From the NCBI GenBank assembly GCA_016779325.1, contig JADHNU010000014.1, forward strand, positions 1 through 50,078: a stretch of 50,078 bases of DNA, read 5' to 3'. The notes below the pieces were generated by a model. That model was not told the DNA's origin. It worked only from the letters and a program-made list of their open reading frames with translations, and searched no databases. The position numbers and the translations under genes are program-made. Of the stretch, positions 9,417-16,641 are shown piece by piece. Position 1 is the stretch's first letter; each line of letters begins with the position of its first letter. The stretch is from Pseudomonadales bacterium. GTDB lineage: Bacteria; Pseudomonadota; Gammaproteobacteria; Pseudomonadales; Azotimanducaceae.

Positions 9417-10634
9417 ATGAAAAGAACGATCGTGGTGGGCGGCGGCCAAGGGGCCGGACAACTCGTGGCCAGCCTACGGCAGGATGGCTATGACGGCGAA
9501 ATCATGATGATCGGCGAAGAGCCCCAGCTGCCCTACCAGCGCCCGCCGCTTTCGAAGGCCTACCTCCTCGGTGAGCTCCCCGTGGAGCGACTCCTGGTGC
9601 GGCCCGAGAAGTTCTACACCGATCAACACATCGAAACCCGTCTCGGCACGAAGGTCGCGGCCATCGATACGGCAGCGCAAACGGTCACCCTGGAGGGCGG
9701 TGAGGCACTGGCCTACAGCGATCTGGTGCTCGCGACGGGCAGCGCCGTGCGCCGCCTGTCCCTTCCGGGCTTCGACCAAGCCGGCGTGTTCTATCTGCGC
9801 ACCATGGCCGACGTCGACGGCATCCGCGATGCGCTAACCCCAGGGAAGCGGCTGGTCATCATCGGTGGCGGCTATATCGGCCTTGAGGTCGCGGCGGTCT
9901 CCCGCAAGCTGGGCCTGGAGGTGACGGTGCTGGAAATGGAAAGCCGGATTCTTGCGCGGGTGACCACGCCGGCTATGTCCGCCTTCTACACCCAGGTCCA
10001 CACACGCCACGGGGTGGTGATCAAAACGGAAGCCGCGGCAGCGGAGCTCCTCGGCGATGGCCAGGTCACGGGCGTGCGATGCAAAGATGGCACGGAGCTT
10101 CCGGCCGACGTCGTCATCGTGGGCGTCGGAATTCTGCCCCGCACGGAGCTTGCGGAGGCCGCGGGCATCGCCTGCGAAAACGGCATTCTCGTCGATGAAG
10201 GCACGCGGGCCAGCGCGCCAAACGTCTACGCCATCGGTGACTGCACGAACCATCCCAATCCCGGCCTCGGCCGGCGCCTCCGCTTGGAGTCCGTGCCCAA
10301 CGCCATGGACCAAGCCCGAGTCGCCGCCAAGAACATTTGCGGCGGGGACGCCACCTACGACGCCGTACCCTGGTTCTGGAGCGATCAGTACGACCTCAAG
10401 CTGCAGATGGTGGGCTTCTCCGGCGAAGCCGAGGAGGACGTCCTTCGAGGCGATCCGGAGAGCGGCGCCTTCGCGCGCTTCTATCTGAAGGACGGCAAGC
10501 TCATTGCCGTGGACGCCGTGAACAGCCCCCGGGAGTTCATGGCCGCGCGCCAGCTCGTGGCCCAAAAGGCCCCGGTGACCGCGGCGGCCCTGGCCAATCC
10601 GGAAACGGATCTCAAAACGCTCATGAGCCGCTAG
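9417..10634 (+). CDS. FAD-dependent NAD(P)H oxidoreductase, ferredoxin/rubredoxin-reductase type
   Basis: 405 residues. The N-terminal FAD dinucleotide motif is VVGGGQGAGQ, the second (NADH) Rossmann motif IIGGGYIGLEVAA lies near residue 145, and the FAD-binding YAIGDCTNHPNP lies near residue 275. A C-terminal segment (VPWFWSDQYDLKLQMVGF) is characteristic of putidaredoxin/rhodocoxin reductases that pass electrons from NADH to a small ferredoxin serving a P450 or dioxygenase. No ferredoxin or P450 gene is nearby, so the partner is elsewhere or different. Start 9417 is preceded by AAGGGA at 7 bases. Followed 10 bases later by an amidohydrolase gene, probably as a two-gene operon. Confidence 0.93.
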   Translation: MKRTIVVGGGQGAGQLVASLRQDGYDGEIMMIGEEPQLPYQRPPLSKAYLLGELPVERLLVRPEKFYTDQHIETRLGTKVAAIDTAAQTVTLEGGEALAYSDLVLATGSAVRRLSLPGFDQAGVFYLRTMADVDGIRDALTPGKRLVIIGGGYIGLEVAAVSRKLGLEVTVLEMESRILARVTTPAMSAFYTQVHTRHGVVIKTEAAAAELLGDGQVTGVRCKDGTELPADVVIVGVGILPRTELAEAAGIACENGILVDEGTRASAPNVYAIGDCTNHPNPGLGRRLRLESVPNAMDQARVAAKNICGGDATYDAVPWFWSDQYDLKLQMVGFSGEAEEDVLRGDPESGAFARFYLKDGKLIAVDAVNSPREFMAARQLVAQKAPVTAAALANPETDLKTLMSR

Positions 10635-10644
10635 GAGCGCTCCC

Positions 10645-12318
10645 ATGCGAATTCGATTGATGACTTTGGCCGCGTCGCTTCTGGCGCAAACCGCCCTCGC
10701 GGACACCACCCTGTTCTACAACGTGCAAGGCTGGACCGCCACGGCCAGCGCCGCGGACACGGGGACGATGGTTGAGGAGGCACGCTTTTCCGCCCTGCTC
10801 GTCCATGAAGGCCGGGTAGTTTCCGCGGGAACCTTCGATCATCTCCGCACCCTCGCGGCGCGGCTTGGGGAGCCCGTCACCCGCATCGACGGCGAAGGCG
10901 CCTTTCTCATGCCCGGGCTCATCGACGCCCACGGCCATTTCACCAGCCTCGGCTACGACGCCCTCCGCCTGAATATCACCGGGCTCCAAAGCCTAAAGGA
11001 GACCGTGGCCGCCATCGCCGCCTACGCAAAAACCGGAGACGGCTGGATTACGGGGGGGCGCTGGAATCAGGAGCATTGGCCAGAAGGCCGCTTCCCCACC
11101 GCCGCCGATCTTTCCGGCGTCACGGACCGTCCCGTCTGGCTGCGCCGCGTGGATGGCCACGCCGCCTGGGCCAACGCCGCCGCCATGGCGGCGGCGGGCG
11201 TCTCGGCGGACACCCTCGACCCCCAAGGTGGGCAAATCATTCGCGACGAGGAGGGCAATCCCACGGGGGTTTTCGTCGATGCCGCCATGGACCTCATCGA
11301 CGCCCAGGTGCCCCGCCCGAGCCAAGCCCAACTGGAGGCCGCCATCGGCGCAGCCCAGGACATCATGCTCAGCAAGGGCCTTACCCAGGTCCATGATGCA
11401 GGCGCCGGCGTCCGCACCATCGAAACCTTCCAGCGCCTTGCCGACCAGGGAGCCTTGAAGGTCCGCTTGTACGTGATGGTGGCCGGAGAGGAGACGCTCC
11501 GGGCGCTTGGGGCGCCGCAGGACGACCCCGCGGACCGCGTCGATGTGCAGGCCGTAAAGCTCTACTCCGATGGCGCCCTGGGCAGCCGCGGCGCAGCGCT
11601 CTTCGAGGATTACAGCGACGATGAGGGCAACCGGGGGCTTCTCTTCACCAGTGCCGAGGACCTCGCCCGCATCGTCGACGACGCCACGGCCAAGGGCTGG
11701 CAGGTGGGCATTCATGCCATCGGCCCCCGGGCCAACGCCGTCGTCCTGGACGCCTACGCCCAAGCCTTTGCGCGCTACCCGGGTAGCCGCGAGCTGCGCC
11801 ACCGAATCGAACACGCGCAGGTGATGCGCCCGGACGACCTTCAACGCACCATCGATCTTGGAGTTGTTGCCTCCATGCAGCCTACCCACGCCACCTCCGA
11901 CATGTGGATGGCGGAAAAGCGCCTGGGCAGCGAACGCCTCGCCGGCGGCTACGCCTGGGCCACGCTGCTGAAAAAGGGTGCCGTGCTGGCCCTCGGTAGT
12001 GATTTCCCCGTGGAACCGCCCGATCCAGTCTTCGGCCTTCACGCCGCAGTCACGCGACAAAGTCGTCAGGATGATCCCCCTGGCGGCTGGCGTCCGTCAG
12101 AAAAGCTGTCCCTCGCCCAAGCGCTGCGCGGCTTTACGCTGGATGCGGCCTGGTCGGCGCGGCAGGAAGGGCAACTCGGGAGCTTGGAACCGACAAAATG
12201 GGCCGATTTTGTCCTCTTTGAGCAGAACCCCTTCGAAGTGGCGCCGGAAGCACTCTGGAAACTTCAGGTGAAGGAAACCTGGATTGCCGGGGAACGGGTC
12301 TACAAAAAGGCGCCCTAA
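10645..12318 (+). CDS. Exported YtcJ-type metal-dependent amidohydrolase (amidohydrolase family 3)
   Basis: 557 residues with a cleavable signal peptide (MRIRLMTLAASLLAQTALA, probable cut after ALA at 19). Metal-binding and active-site segments of the YtcJ/NfdA group are all present: DAHGHF (H96 and H98), VKLYSDGALGSRGA with the conserved lysine, a histidine in IHAIGPRAN near 355, RIEHAQ, and SDFPVEPPDP. Relatives hydrolyse N-substituted formamides or similar amide bonds; the substrate here is unknown. AGGAG precedes the ATG by about 8 bases. The stop directly abuts the stop of the convergent DUF2058 gene with no intervening base. Export implies a periplasmic substrate. Confidence 0.92.
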   Translation: MRIRLMTLAASLLAQTALADTTLFYNVQGWTATASAADTGTMVEEARFSALLVHEGRVVSAGTFDHLRTLAARLGEPVTRIDGEGAFLMPGLIDAHGHFTSLGYDALRLNITGLQSLKETVAAIAAYAKTGDGWITGGRWNQEHWPEGRFPTAADLSGVTDRPVWLRRVDGHAAWANAAAMAAAGVSADTLDPQGGQIIRDEEGNPTGVFVDAAMDLIDAQVPRPSQAQLEAAIGAAQDIMLSKGLTQVHDAGAGVRTIETFQRLADQGALKVRLYVMVAGEETLRALGAPQDDPADRVDVQAVKLYSDGALGSRGAALFEDYSDDEGNRGLLFTSAEDLARIVDDATAKGWQVGIHAIGPRANAVVLDAYAQAFARYPGSRELRHRIEHAQVMRPDDLQRTIDLGVVASMQPTHATSDMWMAEKRLGSERLAGGYAWATLLKKGAVLALGSDFPVEPPDPVFGLHAAVTRQSRQDDPPGGWRPSEKLSLAQALRGFTLDAAWSARQEGQLGSLEPTKWADFVLFEQNPFEVAPEALWKLQVKETWIAGERVYKKAP

Positions 12319-12819
12319 CTACCAGTCGAGATCGTCGGGGATGGGGTGGTCAGCGTACTCGGGATCCGCCTCCTCGGCGCGCCCCGGGCGCGGAAGGCAT
12401 AAACGCGGATCAAGCGTCATGATTTTTTCCGCCACCCGCGCTTCCACCACCTCAAAGCCGGCCCCATGGCGGACGAGGACCATCTCGCCGCTGGCTAAGC
12501 TGTCGCGCTGGGCCGCGGTAACGTAAAGCTTTCGGACCTTTTTCCCATCGACGAAGTGGTAAGCACAGTCCCCCTGATCCCGGGGCAAGCGGCGCTGTTC
12601 GATAATCAGCTTGGCCTGCTCCCTAAGGGTTTGGCTGAGCGCACTCTTTCGCCGCGGCTTGGCGGCTGCGGCGGCCGGCGTCGAAGGCGCCTCCGGGGCC
12701 CCAGGCGCGGCGGGCCGCGCCCCGCCTTTCCCCCGCTTCTTCGCCTTTGGGGCGCCCTTTTCCGGCTCGGCCTTGCCCAAGCCCGCCTTCAGCAATTGAC
12801 TGCGCAGTGATTCACTCAC
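12319..12819 (-). CDS. DUF2058 (YaiL-like) protein
   Basis: 166 residues starting with GTG at 12819, with AAGGAGAG placed 6 bases upstream. The N-terminal half is basic and alanine-rich (KAKKRGKGG, then AAAAAKPRRKS). The C-terminal half has the DUF2058 core (YHFVDGKKVRKLYV, ASGEMVLVRHG). E. coli YaiL belongs here and has been called a nucleoprotein/polysome-associated protein, which agrees with the basic tail, but the function is not established. It lies 11 bases downstream of the GNAT gene and is probably the last gene of a three-gene unit with it and the FAH-family gene. Confidence 0.9.
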   Translation of the reverse strand: MSESLRSQLLKAGLGKAEPEKGAPKAKKRGKGGARPAAPGAPEAPSTPAAAAAKPRRKSALSQTLREQAKLIIEQRRLPRDQGDCAYHFVDGKKVRKLYVTAAQRDSLASGEMVLVRHGAGFEVVEARVAEKIMTLDPRLCLPRPGRAEEADPEYADHPIPDDLDW

Positions 12820-12830
12820 GGCGACTCTCC

Positions 12831-13451
12831 TTAAAGCGCAGCGGCCATGTGAAGATGGAGACCAATTCCCTCGTCAACCAGGGCCGGCACCCGGGTTTCC
12901 ACAAGCACCTTGAAGCCAGCGCGCTCATAGAGCGCCTGGGCGGGATTGCCCGCGTAGAGATCAAGGTGCACGGCCTCACATCCTGCCTGCCGCGCCCGCT
13001 CAAAAACGTCCTCAAGCAAGCGCTGGCCCACGCCCCGGCCCCGCAGCTCCGGCACCACCGCCAAATTTTGCAGATAGAACGCCATGGGGGGAATGGGCGG
13101 CAGCACGTAGCGACCTTCCTGCACCCAGCGCGCGAGCGCTAGGCGTCCACCCTCATCCAAAATGGCCTGCGCCTGCGCGAAGAACGGCTCCGCGCCGACC
13201 TGCTGCTCCGCGGCAGAAAAGCCGAGGGCCAAGCCCCGGAGGGCAGCGCCGTCCACCGCCAGGCGGGCATAGCGATGGGAAAACAACCCTGCCTGCTGCT
13301 GCCACTGGTACGCGAGGTGATGATCCGCACGAGCTCGATCATGACCGTGGAGGAAGGAAAAAATGTGCGGGTCGGTGTCGAAGATCAGGGCCGCCGCAAG
13401 GGCCGGGTCGCGATCGTCGCCGTCCTGAAGCGTGATGGCTCGCGGATCCAT
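12831..13451 (-). CDS. GNAT-family N-acetyltransferase
   Basis: 206 residues. The acetyl-CoA-binding motif A reads VVPELRGRGVGQRLLEDVF, followed by the strand-helix segment GCEAVHLDLYAGNPAQALYERAGF that closes the GNAT fold. The N-terminal 90 residues (FDTDPHIFSFLHGHDRA onward) resemble GNATs acting on small molecules or amino acids, but the substrate cannot be named. The start ATG shares one base with the stop of the upstream FAH-family gene (TAATG-type junction), so translation is likely coupled. Confidence 0.9.
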   Translation of the reverse strand: MDPRAITLQDGDDRDPALAAALIFDTDPHIFSFLHGHDRARADHHLAYQWQQQAGLFSHRYARLAVDGAALRGLALGFSAAEQQVGAEPFFAQAQAILDEGGRLALARWVQEGRYVLPPIPPMAFYLQNLAVVPELRGRGVGQRLLEDVFERARQAGCEAVHLDLYAGNPAQALYERAGFKVLVETRVPALVDEGIGLHLHMAAAL

Positions 13452-14314
13452 TAGGGTGCCCCCACGCGATTAACCAGGCGGCCCACGCCGGAGACTTCCA
13501 CCACCACCTCATCGCCAGGCTGCATGGGTTCCGTGGTGCCCGGCGTGCCCGTGAAGATCACATCCCCCGGCGCCAGCGCGATGGTTTCCGTCACTTCGCT
13601 GATGATCGTTGCAAAATCGAAGAACAGGTTCCTTACCGCGTCCGCCTGCTTGAGCTCGCCGTTTAGGAAGGTCTTCACGGTCAGGTCCTGAGGATCAAGG
13701 TCGGTAACGATCCAGGGGCCCACGGGGCCGAAGCCATCGGAGGCCTTTGCGCGGAGCCACTGGAGATCCCCCGCCTGCCAATCCCGCTCGGAAACGTCGT
13801 TTCCTGCGGTATAGCCAAAAACCTTGCTGAGGGCCTGTTCCGGCGGCACCTGATAAGCATGGGCGCCCATGACAATCACCACTTCCCCTTCGTAATGAAG
13901 ATTCTTCGCCCGGCGCGGGTAGGGAATCACCGCTCCTGGACCGGTGATGGACCCGGGCAGCTTGGCGAACATGCCCACTGCCGTGGGATCGGGACGATCG
14001 GCCGTATGGCTTGGGTAGTTGTAGCCGATGGCAATGACCGAGCGAGGCGTCACCGGCGCGAGGAGCTGCGCCTCAGAAAGGCGCAGGGGGGTGCCCCGGG
14101 CCTGCCCCCCAAGCCACGGCGCGGCGTCCAGCGGCTGCACCCGACCGTCGGCCAAGCGCTCGGCAAAATGGGCCTGCCCCGCCGCATCTTGAAAGCGCAA
14201 ATAACTGGCGCCCTGCGCCGTCAGGCTTAAGCCCCCCAGCAGGGCAAGCAACACGGTGGCAACCGTGCGGCCCGAGGCGCGTCGAAGTCCTTCCCCGATG
14301 GCGATGTGCTGCAT
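13451..14314 (-). CDS. Fumarylacetoacetate hydrolase (FAH) family protein with N-terminal signal peptide
   Basis: 287 residues from the ATG at 14314. The FAH fold is clear: VIAIGYNYPSHTADRP, the metal ligands in LHYEGEVVIVMG (two Glu) and GNDVSERDWQ (Asp), and VIFTGTPGTTEPMQPGD at the end. Such enzymes hydrolyse or decarboxylate beta-diketo acids and are normally cytoplasmic. Here the first 37 residues form a typical signal sequence: positively charged RRASGR, hydrophobic VATVLLALLGGLSL, then TAQGAS as a cleavage site. That implies export. The start is preceded by an AGGGGGG run. An N-terminal domain of about 50 residues precedes the FAH core, as in HpcE/YcgM-like members. Confidence 0.88.
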   Translation of the reverse strand: MQHIAIGEGLRRASGRTVATVLLALLGGLSLTAQGASYLRFQDAAGQAHFAERLADGRVQPLDAAPWLGGQARGTPLRLSEAQLLAPVTPRSVIAIGYNYPSHTADRPDPTAVGMFAKLPGSITGPGAVIPYPRRAKNLHYEGEVVIVMGAHAYQVPPEQALSKVFGYTAGNDVSERDWQAGDLQWLRAKASDGFGPVGPWIVTDLDPQDLTVKTFLNGELKQADAVRNLFFDFATIISEVTETIALAPGDVIFTGTPGTTEPMQPGDEVVVEVSGVGRLVNRVGAP

Positions 14315-14428
14315 GATGTTGACCCCCCCTTGTTTTCCTGGGAGTTTAGCGCGGTCCTTCGAAGAATGCTTTTGTCCCCCGGCGACCTGGGTCATGATTC
14401 CGGACTCGGGAAATCAAGGAGAGAGACC

Positions 14429-15208
14429 ATGCTTGACCAATCTGATCACGGCGCCACCCGCGTCCTGGCCCTCGCCCGGGAAGCGCAGCTCAACGCTTTC
14501 AACGGCCCCCTCTTCGATGCGCTTGTGGAAGGCCTCCAAGGCGCCGCCGAGGACGACACGGTGTCCGTCGTCGTCATCACCGGCAAGGGCCGCGCCTTCA
14601 CCGCCGGCGCGGACCTCACGGAAATGGGCCAACGCACCGCACCCCCCAAGCATGGTTTCGCTGGCCTCGTGGACTGCCTCATCGACTACCCCAAGCCCGT
14701 TATTGCTGCGGTAAACGGGGTCGCCGTGGGCGTGGGCGGCACGATCTGCGGCCTCGTCGATATGGTCTTCATGGCGGAGAGTGCCCGCATGCGATGCCCT
14801 TTTGCGGCGCTGGGCATTAACCCGGAAGCGGGCAGCAGCTTGGCCTTCCAGCAGCTCATGGGTCCCCAGCGCGCCGCCTGGTTCCTGTACAGCGCTGAAA
14901 CGCTGAACGCCGCCGAAGCCAAGACGGCGGGCTTGGCGCTGGATGTTCTGCCCGATGAAGGCTTTCTCGACGCCGTGCTGGCTCGGGCGGACGTGCTGGC
15001 GCGGCAAGCGCCGAATTCCCTTCGGGAAACCAAGGCGCTGATGATGGCGCCGAAGAAGGCTGCCCTCCGGGAAATCGTTGCCCTGGAAAACGAGGCCCTC
15101 ACCCGCACCGTGGGCAGCCCGGAAAACCGGGAAGCCATCGCCGCGTTCGTGGAGAAGCGCAGCCCGGACTTCACCGCAGCGCGGTTGAAGGCGGCGCAAA
15201 AGGGCTAA
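14429..15208 (+). CDS. Enoyl-CoA hydratase/isomerase family (crotonase) protein
   Basis: 259 residues from the ATG at 14429 with AAGGAGAGAG just upstream. The crotonase fold shows the acyl-CoA oxyanion-hole segments KGRAFTAGADLTEM and GVAVGVGGTICGLVDMVF. A single catalytic-type acidic residue lies in GINPEAGSSLAF, the pattern of enoyl-CoA isomerases and PaaG-like members rather than of the classical two-glutamate hydratases. It probably acts in fatty-acid or aromatic-acid CoA degradation. It stands alone on the plus strand between two minus-strand groups and overlaps azlD by CTAA. Confidence 0.92.
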   Translation: MLDQSDHGATRVLALAREAQLNAFNGPLFDALVEGLQGAAEDDTVSVVVITGKGRAFTAGADLTEMGQRTAPPKHGFAGLVDCLIDYPKPVIAAVNGVAVGVGGTICGLVDMVFMAESARMRCPFAALGINPEAGSSLAFQQLMGPQRAAWFLYSAETLNAAEAKTAGLALDVLPDEGFLDAVLARADVLARQAPNSLRETKALMMAPKKAALREIVALENEALTRTVGSPENREAIAAFVEKRSPDFTAARLKAAQKG

Positions 15209-15540
15209 AGACGCCGAAGCCCCTCCAGCAGAAACAGCACGCCAAGGCCAGCGCCGAGGGCGAGCAATACGTTCCGGCGCCAAAGACCCACCGCCAGCGT
15301 CGCCAGGGCCGCCATAAACCGCGGCCCATCGAACGCGCCCCCGGTCCCCGGGGGCCATAGCACCTGGGGCGCCACCAGGGCCGGAAAAACGGACACGGGC
15401 ACGTAGCGGAGCAAGCGCAGCAGGCCGGACGGTAAGGTGCGCCCCCCCAGAAAACCGAGAAAGGAAAAGCGGATCAGATAGGTCCCCACGCCGAGGGCGG
15501 CAATGGTCAGCCAGAGCGCCTCCTTCGACACCTCACTCAT
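15205..15540 (-). CDS. azlD: AzlD-family small subunit of a branched-chain amino acid exporter
   Basis: 111 residues with about four hydrophobic segments. It begins with a TIAALGVGTYLIRFSFLGFLG segment, then LLRYVPVSVFPALVAP, both typical of the AzlD/YgaH family. AzlD works with the larger AzlC subunit in the inner membrane to export amino acids, mainly branched-chain ones and their analogues. The ATG at 15540 lies inside the end of azlC (8-base overlap), so the subunits are translationally coupled. Confidence 0.93.
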   Translation of the reverse strand: MSEVSKEALWLTIAALGVGTYLIRFSFLGFLGGRTLPSGLLRLLRYVPVSVFPALVAPQVLWPPGTGGAFDGPRFMAALATLAVGLWRRNVLLALGAGLGVLFLLEGLRRL

Positions 15541-16234
15541 GGCGATCCCCCCAAGCCTCGAGTATCGCCCCCGTAACCATGCCCCCTGCCGCCGCCAGAA
15601 GCATCCCCGTGTTGAAGGGCAGCGCCCGCGCGCTCACGGCCAGGATCGCCGCCACCAGCGCCGCCGCGAGGCTCGGCCGGTCCTTCAGCATGGGCGTGAC
15701 CATGGCAAGGAAAGTTAAGGGGACAGCGAAATCTAGGCCCGGCACCGACGCCACCGTGCTTTGCGCCAGGGCCCCTAAGGCGCAGGCCAAAATCCAAATC
15801 CCGCAAATGGGCGCCGCGGCCCCGGCGTAGTAGGCCAGGCGGTCCGCCTGGGACTCCTCCCGACCCTGGAAGCGCAGCAAGGCAAGGGCGTAAACCTGAT
15901 CCACGAGGGCATAGGCAAGCCAAGCGCGATGAGCCAGGGGCGCCCGGCCAAAGTAAGGCACGAGGGAGAGGGAATAGAGCGCCATACGCAGGTTGACGGC
16001 CAGGCCCGTGGCCACGGCCACGGTCAAGGGCGCGCCGGCATCTAAGAGTTCTAGCGTGGCGAATTGAGCCGCCCCGGCGATAACCAGGGTGGAAAAGCTT
16101 AGGGTTTCCCACAGGGACAGGCCGAGCTCCGTGGCCACCACCCCAAACAGCAGGGCAAAGGGCCCCACCATAAAGATGAAGGGGGTGCCATCCCGCACCC
16201 CCTCCCAAAAGACGGAACGTCCCGCCGAGGTCAT
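15533..16234 (-). CDS. azlC: AzlC-family amino acid exporter subunit
   Basis: 233 residues. Family hallmarks are the N-terminal GPFALLFGVVATELGLS, the intramembrane FSTLVIAGAAQFATLELL and the NLRMALYSLSLVPYF segment shared by AzlC and YgaZ; about seven hydrophobic helices are predicted by eye. It forms the export channel with AzlD. The ATG at 16234 overlaps the stop of the 136-residue membrane protein gene by ATGA, and the downstream end overlaps azlD by 8 bases, linking it in translation to genes that include two D-aminoacylase homologues. Confidence 0.95.
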   Translation of the reverse strand: MTSAGRSVFWEGVRDGTPFIFMVGPFALLFGVVATELGLSLWETLSFSTLVIAGAAQFATLELLDAGAPLTVAVATGLAVNLRMALYSLSLVPYFGRAPLAHRAWLAYALVDQVYALALLRFQGREESQADRLAYYAGAAAPICGIWILACALGALAQSTVASVPGLDFAVPLTFLAMVTPMLKDRPSLAAALVAAILAVSARALPFNTGMLLAAAGGMVTGAILEAWGDRHE

Positions 16235-16641
16235 GTTTCCGGCGCTCCGGGAAAGAAAAAGTGCAGGTCATTCGCGCGATGATAGGCGCGGGTCAGCCCC
16301 GCCATCAGCACTAAGGCGAACCCATAAACGGGCAAGAAGGCGGAACCCAAAAGCGCACGCGGGGTTTTCGCCCAAAACAGGGCGAAAAAGAGATGGGCGA
16401 CGGCCAAGGCCCCGAGCCAAAGAAGCAGGCCCTGGGCCCAACGCTCGCCCCGCGCCCCTGCCGTGGCCAGCACGGCGAAGAAGATCGTCGGCACCAGCGC
16501 CAGGGTAGGAATCACAAAATGGCGCCCGATGACGAAGGTCTGGAGCACGGCTAAAAACCCGCCAAGCGCCAACAGGGCCGCAAGCCCCTCAAGGCCACCG
16601 GCCAAGCTGCCCCAGCGCCTTGGAAGATCCCGTGGGCTCAT
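16231..16641 (-). CDS. Small four-helix membrane protein of unknown function
   Basis: 136 residues with four hydrophobic stretches: LEGLAALLALGGFLAVLQTF, HFVIPTLALVPTIFFAVLA, LLLWLGALAVAHLFFALFW and AFLPVYGFALVLMAGLT. No catalytic motif is recognised. It is locked between an upstream amidohydrolase (ATGA overlap at 16638-16641) and azlC (ATGA overlap at 16231-16234), so it is certainly made together with them; a helper role for transport or for the amidohydrolase is only inference. Confidence 0.8.
   Translation of the reverse strand: MSPRDLPRRWGSLAGGLEGLAALLALGGFLAVLQTFVIGRHFVIPTLALVPTIFFAVLATAGARGERWAQGLLLWLGALAVAHLFFALFWAKTPRALLGSAFLPVYGFALVLMAGLTRAYHRANDLHFFFPGAPET

Noticed and set aside
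10993-12060. 355-codon minus-strand frame opposite the YtcJ-type gene
   Set aside because: Same explanation; composition is skewed to Gly, Ala, His and Arg, and no motifs are seen.
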